From NCBI RefSeq assembly GCF_040807025.1, contig NC_090947.1:8990001-9054000 (forward strand): a stretch of 64,000 nt of DNA, in the 5' to 3' direction. Positions 1 through 14,100 of the stretch are shown piece after piece. Position numbers and translations under genes: made by a program. Origin of the DNA: Struthio camelus (Eukaryota; Chordata; Aves; Struthioniformes; Struthionidae). The notes under the pieces are model-generated. The model was not told where the DNA came from and did no database searches. It was given only the letters and a program-made list of their open reading frames with translations. Within the stretch, counting starts at the first letter, position 1; the number at the start of each line of letters is the position of its first letter.

Positions 1-1184
1 TAAGCTCTGATTTACTGAAGTCTTTCAGCATTTATCATTTTGGTGTCTGTCCTCTTGACAGAGGTACAGCTCTGCTCTTCACCTTGTAGACAACCTTAAA
101 AGATGGTAAGAAGTTTTGGCAAGTTTCAGAATTTCAATTTGTTATTCCGTGATATTTAAAGATTATACAAATACGAGAGAGCTATAACACCGAGAAGTCT
201 AGTTGCACAGTGAAAGGGAATCCTACCATAGAAACCACAATCAAACCTTGCTGAGACCCCAAACTTCCTTCTGTTAGCAACATGCCTCCCACATTTTTTC
301 TTGTGGTTTAAACTTCAATGCTGCAATACTATGCTTGGGATGCTTTGCTTTACCTTTGCACCTTAGAATTTACATCAGTAGGGACACATATTATCATACC
401 TTGTTGTGGGTTCACAGATTCATGCCTTATCTGTATATATAAAATTATATAGATGTCTGTCTGTATTTAAATATATATATGCACACACACACACACACAC
501 AGATATCAGTATCACTGTCTATGTGTGTGAATACATAGAAACACACACACATATATATACGTACACACTGTAAGCTTTTCTGCACCAGCAGCAGATACCT
601 GCTGTGTTTATCCCCTTCAGTCAGAACATTTTCATTCCAGTGCTCCCAACTATTTGACAGAGGTTTACTCAACACTTCTTAATTATTAAAAGAAATACCA
701 CAATCTTTCAAAAAGACAAAGAAATGCATTAAAACAAACATCCAGCATAGTTATCATAAAGATTAGCAAGTAAAATGCAGTAAGCTTACTAATAAACTTA
801 TTCACAAATAGTAGTAAAGAAAAAACAAGAATAACGCCCTTCATTTCATTCCAATTCACGAAGTATCACTATCCAGCTAGGCACCCAAGTTCATGAATAA
901 ATCCCACTCAACTCAATTAAATTTAGGCAAACAAGCTTAAATTCTTTGCTGATGCATCCTTCTGATAGCAGACTGCACAAAGGACTCCACATTAGGTGGA
1001 AACTGGGACAGAAGGCGGAAAGCTGCTTCATGGCTCTTACAAACAAATGAGTTCAAACAATCCTTTGTTTCAAGAAAGCACTTAAACAAGTGCTTAATTT
1101 CCACTGACTCCACTTAAAGTAAAGCTCGCCTTTACATAATTTATTGCATCATGGCCAGTACGCATACTAAAGAATCATACTCAC
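1..1184 (-). other. INO80D: INO80D intron, partial (downstream of the 1185-1293 exon)
   Basis: This is intron sequence between the last visible INO80D exon and the next exon, which lies beyond the left edge. It is AT-rich. It holds an AT/CA microsatellite: an alternating AT stretch at about 470-480 runs into a CA repeat at 482-501, and a second CA/AT patch follows at about 541-560. I saw no exon, RNA gene or recognisable transposon. Confidence 0.75.
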
Positions 1185-1293
1185 TCGTGTCTTTCATAGC
1201 CGAGGGTTTCTCGGATAGACCAGGCAGCCTGGTAAGGGGAGGTTTGCTCTGAATCCTCCAACTCTTCTCCACTGTCTTCAGACCAATCCAGCC
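1185..1293 (-). CDS. INO80D: INO80D coding exon 3 of the window
   Basis: This 109-bp exon encodes an acidic segment starting LDWSEDSGEE and ending near GYERH (residues 323-358). The acceptor is CCCTTAG before 1293. The donor, GTGAGTATG on the minus strand, starts at 1184. Its first two bases complete the glycine codon begun by the previous exon. Confidence 0.93.
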
Positions 1294-4200
1294 CTAAGGG
1301 AATTGAAAACATGAAAGCTGGATGAAGCGTCTACTCACCTCACATAAATCTCTGAGCAACCTATGGCACTACAGACAAACAGTCTTTGCTTGTTCTAAGC
1401 CTGTGTAGTATAGTTGCAAGCATAATTGTGTTTGATTAAATCATATAAAATTCTCATTTACCCAGGAAAAGTTATGGTAACAGTTTCATTACCGTGTAAA
1501 AATACTGTGCACTGCTTTTTCCCAGTTTTCCTTTTTAACATTTTTATCGGCCTCTTTATCCATAAACAATGAAAGCAAAATCACCAGCCTTCCTACCTAC
1601 AGGAAATACTGCAGCTTTCGTACGAAGCGCATGAAGTCTTTAAAGACAAGATGAGAGAGAGGTCCCTGCCACAAAGACCTGACTGCCCGGTAATTTTTAA
1701 CACTATATGATCTAAATAGGTCACATAGCTCCACTTTCATTTTTGCTCATATTCTAAACCCTGTGCTCCTGCTGCCAAAACACATGGAGAACAGAAAAAC
1801 CATCAGACAGAGCAGCACGGACAGAGATGGTTACGCAGCTACACAGGATGTTCCTCTGCTCAGTCTTTGTAATTGCCGGCCAAATGTATAAAATAGCATG
1901 GAAAGAGAGCTAAGAAAAGAGATGCAAATAGTCATGCACTTGCATTAAGCAGCATGCTTTCCCTTAATGACAATGCGGTAGGATCAACTCATTGTAGGCA
2001 CCAGCAGCCTCAGGTACTCAGACTGAGCAGGACAGCTAGAAAGCGAGCAACTCCAGGAAGTTCTCAGGTGGAACGTTTCAGCTGGGGCATCATCCTTTGC
2101 AGTTTTTCCTACTCTCCCTCTCACATCCAGTGGTATTCTTGCTGACTCCTTGCAGCAGGAGGGGGGTGGGGAAAAAAAAAAATGCAGCCACATTCATAAG
2201 ACAGCACTGTTTGTTTTCGTTACTTCCTCATGTGCTCCTTAAAAATCGAGCAGCAGCTGGGACAGAGTTAGGGAACGTTTTGTTTTTCCTAAAAAATAAA
2301 ACATGTATACCCAAGATGACTCTGAAGTCAGATGTTTAGAATTTGGGAAACGCATCAGTATTTGGGCACCTACTTTAAGAGTTAGAAACAAACGCTGATT
2401 TGGAATACAGTTATTAGAAGCATTTTCATTATTTAGGAGCAACACTTAATTAACATTAAGCAAAAATATCAGAAACCTTATTTTTCATGAACATCAGCAA
2501 GGTTCTGAAAATATAGTTCTTAGTATCTAGTTTTAAGATACCCATTTGACCTAAAATAAAATACCTTAAGACATTTGATGAAATGCCAGAAATATATTTT
2601 CAACTTAAATGCTTTTCATTGTCCCCACTTCAATACAGGAAAGAAAAAATAACTTAATCATCAGATAAAGATATACGCACAATGGACTCCGTGTAACAAA
2701 GTCTTTATCCAAAGTTTAAAAATAAAGTCAGAGGCTGGGGTTTTTCTCTTCTAATGGGCACTAGGGAAATAAAGGAATAAAATCTAATCCAGATTCAGCT
2801 ATGCTCACACTGAAGATTGCAGCTACACAAACATCACATTACATAGTTCTACGGGAAAGGATGCTTAAAGCCAAGTGCACCTTTTTAAAGATCCTGAGCA
2901 GTTATCTCTAGTACTGCTCTACTGTTAAACAGAAATCCTAAAATTTTCTCAATCGGCATAAGCAGTCTTCATATTAAACCACATTACGAATAAATAACAA
3001 ATACATTTTCTACACTGACATAATTAATAAGTGAATGCTGTTAATGCGTCAAATATAAAATATTCTAAGTGCATACAATCATTTTCATATTTATTCTAGT
3101 ATTTGTATAATTGTACACTAATAGGTCTAATCATTTTTCTAAACTATGCCTCTTTAGGAAACATATTGTCTTCAGGGCAACCACCACCTGAGAACGTAAA
3201 ACATTAAACACAGACAGTGACCCTTCCACAACCGCCCAAAAGGCGGGTCCCCTTCTAACCTATTTGGGGCTGTGACACTCGGCAGTGACTCTGGAGTTGC
3301 TATTCGTTAGAAAAACTGCATTATGTATAGGATCAAACAGGATTTCTGCAGAGCCATGTCCTTCAGAGACATGCTGGGGGATGCTAATTATCTTCTGAAC
3401 AAATAGTCAAATTATCCCACAAGTGCCAAAGGGCAGATCTTAATAGCAAATTAAAAAAAGAGTTAATTGAAATAGCAAAAATTACAGATGCTTGTGATTA
3501 AGTAAGACGCTGTGTAAAGAACTTCCAGATTTATTTGAAGTCTCTTCAAAAAACCAAACCAAACCACAAACGGCATTCCTCTTCTAATATACCACACTGA
3601 CTGCCGTTTCCCTAACTTTCTGCTCAGTATTATACCTGCTAGAAAATTACGATCTAAAACTAAATAGAAAAGTAAGGTAACTCTGGAGATTGGAGGGGAC
3701 AACAAGAACAGCTAGATGTATCTAAGTCTATATTCATAATCAGACAAAAAAGCCACCGGGTCAGCTGCCTTTTTAAAACTTCATAGAGTACTATTCCCAT
3801 AGCAGCAAGTCAGTAATATTTATTTACATTTTCATAAGTAGCAATAATTGATTGTTATGGTTTCTAGATAATAAGGAAGGAGGAGGGTATTTCTGGACCG
3901 ACACGTGGACGTGGCTCTGCCTCTCCAATTCGCTTCTCTAATGGCACTGCCTTCCTATGCGGCACAGCCTTTCTTTTGTTCATCCACGTTCTGCACACAG
4001 ACAGGCCCACTCAGGAAAAACCCTCCTGTTCTCCAAATTTCCTAACCAAGTCACCTAGATATCTGCCTACGCACAGAACGATGGGCCAAATCTCCAAATT
4101 TTTACTTGGACACATTTGGTAATCTGCACTTGTCTATTCAGTATTCAGTGTAACCTTGTCCACCCACGGCTGGCACTGTCTTTAGCACTCAAGTCGCAAA

Positions 4201-7200
4201 CCTTCTGTAGGAGGTCTGCATCACACAAGCAACGTTTTCACCACCGCAGTCTGACTTCTCAAACGCACGTTAAGAAGAACACGCAACAAAAATGCCATAA
4301 ACTGTCGCGTGATGGGTCTAGGCATTCCTTACGTAGAGAGGAGGGCTAAAGAAAGCACCGACTACCTAGTTTGGGGTTACTCGGTAAGGACCACGCCGGA
4401 ATGCAGGACAGGACCACTAAGATACTACCTCACTGCCCTGAAACCAAACAACAGAAGGAGGGGGGAAAGGCCGCGCGGTTATTATCTACCCACCTAAATG
4501 CGGAAACAGATCAGTGTCCAGCTGCTGTTTTCGAGTGCACAGTTTCACCAGTCTCTGTAGCCGGCTCATGCAGGACGAGTGCGGAGAGAAGGCTGTGGCT
4601 TTCATTAGGACCCGATCAGTCCTCGGAGGGTCCGTGACAGGAGCCCTAGCGGGTGGCAGGAGAGGCAGAGGTCTCTTGTTAGACAACTGCCTGGCTTGTG
4701 CTATAGTGTGTGTGGTGGGTGCCACTCCCTGCATTGGTAGGCTGGTGTTCGGAGGTTGAGGTGACTTGCAGACGACGCCCTGCGGTAGCCCTGTCGGCTT
4801 TAACGAAGCTGATGAAGGTGGCAGATGGGAGTGCTGCTGCTGCAGAGGCTGCTGCTGCAAAGGTGCAGGAAGGGGGCTAAAGTGCTCTTGGCGAACTTTC
4901 AAAATCTCTGTCTCTCTCTGGCGCTGCCGGTTTTGAGCCAACTTGCTCTGCAACTTTTTCCTCACTGTTGCCCCTTTCTTTAGGTCATCATCTTCCTCGT
5001 TGAAAGCAAAGGGGTCTTCTAATTCTGCCTCCAGGTAGTGGAGGGGAAGCCTAGCCCCCGGTGGGGAGAGGGACATCCCATCCAGTCCATTGGGCATCTT
5101 CAAGGCCAGGGTGGGCACTGTCAGACTGAAGGCCATAGCATCCATCTGATGCCTGACCTTTACCTCCTCTATGGGATCATTCTTCTTCTTCCTCTCCTTT
5201 TTCGGTATGAAGCCAAGTACCTGCAGGTGGCTGTTGCAGTACCTTGGAAAAGTAAAAACAGCAGGTTCTTAAGTCAGTTCTTGTAAGCCAAAATCTGAAT
5301 AAAACATATCACAAAAGGGAGACCTACATACACCCATCTCACGAGAAATCAGATCAAAACACAAGAGGTTTTATAAAAAGAGTACACAACTGCATCTAAT
5401 ACAACAGATAATTATTGTTTTCCCAACCTTTAACTGAAAACAAAAAACTTACACAAATTGCAATTTGTAACCTTCAGATATAAAACTCCTCACACATTAT
5501 TCACACTGCCATTCAAAATGTTTACTCTCTATTGGGTAAATATTCACAAAATGAAAAAAAACAAATGGGACCGTCTGATGCATGAAAGAGTAAGAACTCA
5601 AGCCATTAACTCTGACCATACAGAACCATTTCAAAAGCTCCCAAAGAAAAAGTACACTAAAGACCGCTTCCTTTCCACTGGCTGCTCTTCCACTGCAAAC
5701 AGCTAACCTTTTTAACGCGACTTCCGTTGCAGTTGGAAGAAGATGCTTATAGGGACAATCTCACTATAGAGACACCTACTGAGAAGGACCACTATTTGCC
5801 TTTGATGAACAAGTAGCTTAAAATTGAAGTTCTGTTTTAATTGTTTAACATATCGTATCCAAAAGATTAGCTGAATAGTCTTCAAATAAAAAATCTAGTT
5901 TAAAAGACTTTCTCTGCTGCTGGAAAGCTTTTACACAATGCCATGAATGTGTACACATACAAACCACAAAAACAGATTACGAGCTCTTCTAAAATAAAAA
6001 AGCTCTAATGTCATGTTATTAAAAATAGAAAAAGCCATGGAAGGTGTGCCTTGAAAATTAGGAAGAGAAAAGGAGTGACAACTTATGGCCACAGGTAACA
6101 TATTAAAAAGTAAACAATTCATCTTTGGTTGATTAAAACAAGCAGATGACAGGAACGTATAAAAGCAGGAAAAGGGTTGGATCATATAGGCAGACTCTCC
6201 TGCCCCTGTGGGATCCCACCAGCAACCACGCTTCTGCCTTTGCAGAGTCACAGGCCTGCAGCTTACCACTGAAAACAAAGATTTGCAGAGAGAGTGATGT
6301 CTACACCAAGCAGCAGAGAAACATTTCTAGGGTAAGTTAAGGATATAGCCGTGAAGGTATTCTCTAACATCTAATCAGTATGAATCTGAGAAAAGTGAGT
6401 TGCGTTGAACAAATGTGAATACAAGCTAAAACAAAGTTATTCCTGGTCTTCACAGAGACAAACCAGCAACGAAGCCCAAACCTAACCCCTCAAATAACGA
6501 GAAAGCTTAACACTTCAGTTTAGTGAGCTTCAACTTCATGTTTGCACCCATGAAGGGAGCAATGCGTGAACTACTTCTAAAAGGTCCACAAAGGGTAAAA
6601 AAAAAAAGAAAATGCAAATTCATATATGAAATTTAGCAATCTCCATATATGTAGTTTCTTGAGGGATCCACATCCTCAGGGACTCACAAATCAAAAGAAG
6701 GCTAAAAAAGTACTGCTACATATTATTGTCTAAATACAACTACCATAATGAAGAAATTAAGTAATGAATAAATCTCAGTGAGGCAAGATGAATGCCAGCA
6801 ATGTGTGAAGTTTTTACTGGAACACACACAGAGCTGATATGTCATAAAATTCATATTGAGAGATGCACTTTTAAAAATTAAATGCTACAACTGAGGGCTC
6901 AATAAAGTTTCCATTAAAGTCAATAGCACTAGTTGCATAATTAAAATTAAGCACATTCTTAATATTGTGCTTCAACAAGACTGAGATCAGTTCGAACAGC
7001 ACTTTTAGTATGACAGAAAAAAAGAAAACAAACAGACGAGACTTAAACCCAATCAAAACGTTTCTTTCTTTCCTTATTCCAATAAAAAAGCTTTGCTCAA
7101 TTTCAATGCTTCCCTAATGCTATCTGCACGTTAAATATTGTCTCTCTGTGCTTGTGCAGGAGCCAGGAGGTAAAGGCAAGATGAATAAACCTATGAAAAG

Positions 7201-10200
7201 GTAATTAGCTTGTAAACAATCTCTCAGTTTTAGGGTACTAAGGGTTTTGGTCGTTTGATGCTCTGGCATTTTTATATGGCTGAGCAAAGCTTTGCCTCTT
7301 AAAACCGACAATAACACAACACTGAAAGCTAACAATATCTTACACGGGCAACACCTCTGGACACAAGCCCATGGACGTCAGGCTACGACACAATGCAAAT
7401 GCAGATCATTTGCACTCGCGCTCCCCAGTACGCTGGAGGAACCTATGCTTTAAGCTCCGAGTATCAACTCCCTGCTTGCCAGCATAGAGGAGACTGATGC
7501 ACCCTGGCCACTGGACTAAAAGGGGCAAGAAGAAACGGGGAAGGGCACTTAAGCCTTCTCTGGGTGGCTCCACATACAGTCAACTCAGGCTAGGCATAAT
7601 TTATTAGCGCCAATTCAACCTCGGCCTTGCCAGACTCTAGCTGGTCCCACGCAGCGCCAGTCAGGCACCGGGGCACTGCGTCTCCCAGCCCTTTAGGTTC
7701 CACATTGGCTTTTCAGTTGGCCCTGGCCCAAACTGGCTCCGACTTTATGCAGTGCTGCAGATCCTGGTGCAGATATGAACTGGCTCTGCTGGAACCAGCC
7801 TATATCCAGCTGAGCTGAGGCAATAAACTCTTTGGATTGCAGGTAATGGTAGGGAAGCCATTTGTAGTTTATGCTCCATAAAAGACAGATTAAACAGCTT
7901 CTAGACTGGAATAGCACCTGGAAGTAGCCCAGTCCCTTTCACATGGCTCTGAGCATGAAACCTGTTAGGTCGAAGCTGGCCCTGCACAGAGCCAAATGGG
8001 AATTACGCTCTGCTGCGACAAGTTATTCTCACTGTGAGTTAATCTCACACTGAGCATCTAATACAGTTTTTCCCCCTCTTCCTTACTCAGTGCCAAAGGC
8101 ACTTATTCTGGTGCAGGTGAGATCAAATGCAGTCAACACATACGGCAAGAGGGGTGGGCTGATCTCCATTAAAACTACCATAACATGAAGCACACAAAAG
8201 CTGATGGGCCCCCAAAGCTTCAGCTGGACAATTTGCCACATCTCAGCCAGGGCAAGAATCGACAGGGTGAGGTTTTCCACCTACATCTGCGCTCTGCTTC
8301 ATAGCGCAGCCAAGGCTAGTACTGACGCTTGTTTAAAGGAAGATCTAATTAAACTGGAGAGTATCCTGCATATCAACAAAGGATTTGCAAACTGTCTTAA
8401 AAGAAGAGAATTAGAGGTTAAGTGTTTAATCTAGGCCAATTATAATAACAATATCATTAAAAATTTAATTGAACTTCATTATCTATTTGTATATTTGGAC
8501 AAGAAGGAACGAGAAGACGTATTCAAGAGGAAACACAGATATATATAACACATGTCTGTATCCAGTATATATTCTTTAAAAAACAGAATAGAGAACAGAG
8601 AAGCTACACTTCAGATAAGGTAATGAAGCCACATGCTATTAATAGATTTAATTTGAAGATTGTTAATGGTTAATAAGAAATTTAATAACATAACAGCGTA
8701 TTAACCAGTTTTGTGGCTGATAGCACCCCATCACTGGTATGGGGTCAAGGGATAGTTTTTTTTAATTATCTATGGACAGATTATGAGGCTTTTGGCAGAT
8801 AATGCATATATCCTGTTAAGACATTTTATTCTTTATAATCTTAACAAGTATTTCGGATGATAGCTGTCAGAGAGCCATACAGCCTGCTTCTGATCATATA
8901 CCGTTACATGTCTAAAACTGTAGCAAAATGACCATCTGATGGTAATTTTATACACAGAGAATTGAAAGCTACAAGTGAAGAACTGAGACATAGCAAACAT
9001 CTTTGTATTGAACCGAGTGTGAAAAAAAGTCTCCTAAGAAACAGATACAGGCTTGCCTGCCAAAAAAAAAAAAAAAAAAACTGTTTAGAGCAGGCACAGG
9101 GCTTATCACTAGCATTCATTAAATGTTATTGTTAAAATTAAGCTCTATCCTGAGAAACAGACTTTTAAAATATTCTTTCAACCTATCACATCCTCTCATT
9201 TGAAATTAAAAGTTTATTCTCTCCTTCAGACACCTGCTGTCCTCTTCAAGTACTGTAATGTGACACCCGACATGCAGTTGAATTATTCTAATATAACATA
9301 CACCAGATGTCATGGCCACACTTCAGTATATTCATTTTGATTTTTTCTCAAGTTAAAGTGTGAACTCAATTCAAGGTGTAAAGAAAAATATCAAATTCCA
9401 TGGGAACATACGAGAGCTAAGAAACGTCATTAAGTCTTATTATTTCTATTAAGTATGACCACTGCATAAACAGCAACTCTGGCTCAGTCAGCTCTTGCAT
9501 CTGAAATTACAGCATATCATTCGCTCTAACAATTTCTATGATCATTTTTTGCTAGCTTATTTCCAAACAGCCTCAACCGTACAGTAGCAAAGAAACAATC
9601 ACTGGCTGTCAAATTACAGCTTCAAGTTATTCATCTTGTGCCATTTGAGCATTTGCCCTACAGCTTTTGACAAACATTCATGTTTTTTTCCTCACTTCAT
9701 CAGTCTCCTCAACTGAAATGGCAGGTGAAGTGCAAGTTAATTTAGAGCACAGTCCAACTGTTGTTTCAGACAAGAGAGGGAGCTGTGAGTCGAGGAGGAA
9801 GTTATATGTAGGGCACAGTGGGAACACTGCTAATAATGCAAAAGGTTAGTGAACGGCAGCTAATAATGTGAAAGGTCAGTGAATAGTGGTTTGATTCTTT
9901 TTTGGCATGCTTTGTTTATATTTTAGGTCGGAAAAAAGTTACGGTTTGTAACAGAACAAGCCTCAGATAGTTAACAAATACATTAATCAAATGCCGGATT
10001 ACTGACAAAACCCGTAGCGGTGACCCTGAAAAATTAAAGTCATATATACCTGGCAGCCAAGACTAGTCAAATTCTGCTATTTCACTCCAAGCAACATCAA
10101 CGCAACTGCTGTTCAAAAAGCCTTAAAGAGCAAGGAAGAACGGCCTTGCGGTTACGGCATGGGCTGCAATTCAGGAAATCTGGTTTGAATTCCCAGTTCT

Positions 10201-11105
10201 CCAAAGGCTTCAAGTACAATCTCTTGCGAGCCATTTAATAACCCAGGCACCTCAGGCATCTTCATTTGGGCAGGGATGGGGAGAGGAAGGGAGGCAATAA
10301 AGAAGAAAGGCAGGCAACAGCACTATCCTAGCTGGCCAGTCTCTCATCAAGTAACATTTATTTTATTCCAGTAATCCAACACCACAGATCACTACCAAAC
10401 CAAGTAAAAAACATTGAACTGTAACTCCAGCTTCATCCCTGTGTGTCATCACTCCCTAAGCCCAGGGGGTATGCATTTCCAGTTGTCTCTCCTGCAAAAG
10501 TAGATGGAAGTGTGCTTTTGGCAGAGCTGGCCAAACAAGCAGGCACTTTGCAGTGTGTGTACTATGAGTGACAGAGCAAATTAATCAGAACAGTAGGTCC
10601 AGAGCAGCAGGTTTGATCCACAGCTTACAGTGAATTTGAGAAAAGCAATGACCTCTTGAAAACTTCCTTGAGAATAAGTGACTGCCCCCTTTCTGTGTAC
10701 TTGATTCCCCACAGAAAACAAAATACAATTTATTGGTCTTAAAATGAAACCCTCAAAGAAACATCCTGGAAATCAATCTTCTCAGGCCCGCTCCTCCCTC
10801 ACCCTGAAGCCGGGCGGTATCTTAAAAGAAAAACCATGCCTGCGTCCCAGCTACTTCCCACTTTGCAGAGGGGCGACCACAACTCACCTACGGTCCTCAG
10901 ATTTGGGGATGGGGTTGGTGCAGCGTTGGCTGTTATACTTGGCCACATATTCACATTGCTTGAAGGGGGCAGTCTTGTCCTCCAGAACGTGTCTGATACA
11001 GAAGGCGTAGCCGTTAAGTCGCCTCTGCTTGCACAGTTTGGGGCTATATGAGCACAAGGGCTTATTGTCAACCTCAGAGAAGTGTATGTGTTTGCCTTCA
11101 TACAT
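1185..11105 (-). CDS. INO80D: INO80 complex subunit D, N-terminal part (3 coding exons: 10888-11105, 4494-5242, 1185-1293)
   Basis: INO80D is an accessory subunit of the INO80 ATP-dependent chromatin-remodelling complex in the nucleus. The exons join in frame with GT-AG introns into residues 1-358 of a protein that is about 1,000 residues long in human, so the C-terminal two thirds lie off the left edge. Residues 18-39 (C18, C25, C36, H39) and 51-78 (C51, C62, C75, H78) form two C3H units of the zf-C3Hc3H type, which INO80D shares with KANSL2. An acidic then basic stretch follows (about 115-145), then a Q/P-rich low-complexity region encoded partly by CTG/CAG-like repeats. I chose the ATG at 11103-11105. 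The codon before it is GTG, and a splice acceptor lies only 30 bases upstream. The protein reads almost identically to the mammalian one as I remember it, including the start MYEGKHIHF. Confidence 0.95.
1294..4493 (-). other. INO80D: INO80D intron
   Basis: This 3.2-kb intron has GT (4493-4492) and AG (1295-1294) ends on the minus strand. A short G/A homopolymer patch lies near 2160-2182. I saw no exon, RNA gene or clear repeat family, and the open frames inside are short and unlike any protein I know. Confidence 0.8.
4494..5242 (-). CDS. INO80D: INO80D coding exon 2 (large exon)
   Basis: This 749-bp exon encodes residues 73-322, from the last Cys/His of the second zinc unit (YCNSH) through FIPKKERKKK, VRHQMDAMAF and the Q/P-rich region to DLFPHLG. 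The acceptor is TTTTCCAAG before 5242 and the donor is GTGGGTAG at 4493 and down. An internal ATG at 5143-5145 is not the start, because the frame continues upstream into the acceptor and joins exon 1 in frame. Confidence 0.95.
5243..10887 (-). other. INO80D: INO80D intron
   Basis: This 5.6-kb intron begins with a strong donor (GTGAGTT at 10887). It contains an A19 run at 9062-9080 and an old tRNA-derived SINE remnant at about 10141-10280, listed separately. The stretch at about 8420-8700 is very AT-rich. I saw no exon on either strand. Confidence 0.8.
10141..10280 (+). repeat. Old tRNA-derived SINE remnant (MIR/core-SINE-like)
   Basis: The block starts CGGCCTTGCGGTTA, like the degenerate A box of tRNA-derived SINEs. 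It continues with a B-box-like TGGTTTGAATTCCCAG and a decayed core resembling the MIR core ('cttgcgagccatttaata'). A sister copy with the same 14-base head (one difference) lies at 62122. The family assignment is from memory of MIR-type consensus sequences. Confidence 0.5.
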
Positions 11106-11134
11106 CACGTGACTCTATTCCTTGTGAACATCAG
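10888..11134 (-). CDS. INO80D: INO80D first coding exon (ATG at 11103-11105)
   Basis: The exon runs from the acceptor (TTTCTTTCAG-type tract ending at 11135) to the donor GTGAGTT at 10887. It carries 29 bases of 5' UTR and 218 coding bases for residues 1-72. It contains the whole first C3H zinc unit and most of the second. The start sits in GTCACGTGATGT, which is not a strong Kozak context apart from the purine at -3. An acceptor directly upstream means at least one non-coding exon precedes it. Confidence 0.95.
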
Positions 11135-14100
11135 CTGAAAGAACCAAAATATTACGATAAATCACATAAGGGGAAAAAAAAAATGCATGTATGTTTCATT
11201 GTGGTGGGAAAGAAGGACCCAAAACAATACCTGATTTTAAATCTTCTGTACCATATCAATGCTAAGAGAGAGCCCCAAGGACACCAGTATCCTGGAATGA
11301 TGATGAATCAAGATGAAGCAGATTGTCTAAGGAAAACATCAAAAAGGTCAAAGTCAGTCAAGACAAAACAGAGAGGACCATACCGCTTAATACGTAAGTG
11401 GCAAGATGCGGCCGCTTAACCTGTGGTTCAGCTAGCACCCAACGAGCCAGATCCTCTAACGCAACACAACAGTTTTAAACCAGCAGTCCCAGATCTTTGA
11501 AAACTGAAAGGAAAAGTTGGCCGGGGGGGGGGGGTGGAATATTGTCACCAGGCTTAAACCTGTTAAACTAAATTCCACCCATCTACTGGAAAATCATCAG
11601 GAGCTACACGTGGAAAAAAGGTTAAGCAGCAAATTAGACCACTTGCTTTCAGTCAGGCTGAATGCTGATGTACCATTAACCCATCTTATTGCAGGGACGT
11701 TTTAAATGACTATCCTTGCTCTGCAAAATTTTATTTTTATCAGGCAGTGCAGGTAAGCTTTTCTTTAGCTGTCTTTACCGCATCTAGTGAACAGTTTCCA
11801 GAGCTTGTAGTTGCTCACAACTTTTGCAGGCATCAATGAGCAGGCCTTCCCAAGGTCTGCATGATTCTTTAGAGTCTTCCCAATCTTATTGTACTTATTT
11901 TAGGTAAATTCTGGCATTACTAATGCCAGAGGCAGTACTCCCATTGACCCCAGGAGGGCGGAAATGTCATTTCTGCAAAAGGTTTTGGTTTTTGTTTTGT
12001 TTTTTAATAAAACAGACTCCTATAGTGCAACAAAATAACAAACCCGTGAAATCAGAAGCTGCTTCTTGGTTTCCCACCACTATGGAGCCTCTAGCAAGCA
12101 TTTCCTTCTTTACCAAAGCAGCTTCCAGTAAAATTTAACAGTACACATACTCTGCAGCTACTCTGCTACACCCAACCCAGCCTGCAAAAGGCGGCTGTTA
12201 TTCAGAAAGACCATTCTGAATTACTAGAACAAACTCTTTTCAGCATGGTGTATTTAGTACTCACTCAGTTTCACGGGTGTTATATTTCGTATGTGTTATA
12301 CAGCATGCAAAGGAGTGTACGTAGAGGTGATAGTCAGAAAATAAGTAATAAATTAGAGGCATGTGACAAAGGTACCTACTACCAACTCATCCATTTATTT
12401 CCTCCTGAAGGCCCAAAATGGCAAGAAAAAAATTGCAAGGAGGGAGCCCACAGACTTCACAGGCACAATACTGTTTCCTCTTGTGAAGAAAGAAAACCTT
12501 CAATACCACTGTATAAAAGCGCCTTGAGAAAAAGACAAGCACTGCAACATTTGGGGATCTAGAAAAGCTACTTTAAGTCACAAGGGCAAAACAAAATGCC
12601 CTATCATGCATTTCTCAGCAAACGGCACAAACCAGGCACTTTCCTTAACTTATATCTAGCTGCACAAGCAGAAGGACAGAAGACAGTACTAGAAATTTAA
12701 AAATAACCTTAAGAATTATTGAAATAATTTTATATGTACATCTGCAGCATACGCAGCATACAGAATGGGTGTATTCACTACAAAATGTTACTGACTTAAA
12801 TACGAGTGACCTAACTAATCATTTGACAATAGCGAGGATCATTTCATGTTTCCTCTTTATGCACATAGTTCCCTTTCCATGCACAAACACAAGTACCCGC
12901 TCGGGACAGGCGCCTAGCACTTAATTTATGCCAGATAGCTAAAGCATAAGCACAGACCATCTACCCCAGTTCCAACCACTTTTCTCAATTTCTCTCAACG
13001 CATGGAAGAGCATATACTATATACATTTGAAGCTATACCCATCACAATGCTTTAGTCCTAACACAAAAAAAATTCATTGTTTTGTTGGCTGTGCCCTCCC
13101 TTCAAAAATATGGCATGGAAACAGGGAACTATCATCACTTTTTTAGTGTAGCGAGAACCAAACAATCCTTTCAGACGCCTTTGTTAAGGCAGACACTGAC
13201 GTGCACTTCAATATTATCCAGCAATCATGTGAAGGAAAAAAAGAAATCCCATGGTGATGTGCCCAATATACTGGAAGGTTGTGACCTGGGTTTGGGTCCC
13301 ATATGTTGGAGAGAGAGCCCCCTCCATTACTATGGTAGCAGAAATAATCAAATGCACCTTAACTAATTGCATCTCATACACAGAATGAGGTTAACAGAAA
13401 GTCCTTTGCCCTGGGATTTGTTTCTCTCAGCAGTTAACTGAAGCTTGTACTTAGGGACATACTGGACAAAATGAAAAACTTGAAAGAACAGGGGAATCTT
13501 GCAGAGGTGGGATGACCTGGGTGCTGCTCAATATTTCTTTCTATGTACCATCTTCTTTTAAGCTACTACTACTATGCTTTGTAGAGTCCTCTTACTGATC
13601 AGTGACCTTCTCCTCTTTTGCACAACCCAGCAACATTTCTTTTTCTTCAGGTTATCAAGCAACAAGCCAAAGAAAGAGAGTTCTTCAGAACTCTTCCAAA
13701 GTAAACAGCAAGAAATACACCGCGATAACTACTCTGCCCTTCCCAGCCACTGCAATCTCAGGTTTATTCTTGTGCCCCCAGTCTTATTTTTGGATTTAAC
13801 TTGTAATTTTAAGTCTTATTTTTGTGTTTAACTTGACAGCGTCAAGGCCGGCACAGCATTTCCCTTGTCGTCTTTCCGAAAGATATGGGGCACAAGCAGC
13901 ATGCTATGTGAAATATTTAAGCACAAATACTGACAACATTCCTCAAGGAAGCCAATGAGCTTGAACATGATTTTTTTGAGTCTACATACACACTAAGAGA
14001 AGCTCATATAATGTAATCATGTTAAAAATCTTGATAGGAATTGATCAGTGCAACTACAGAGTGATGAACAAAAAGAAAGGCAACCAACCCAGCTGCCAGT

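Noticed and set aside
11280-11400. TGATGATGA resembling a snoRNA C box at about 11298
   Set aside because: There is no CTGA D box at a suitable distance and no terminal stem.
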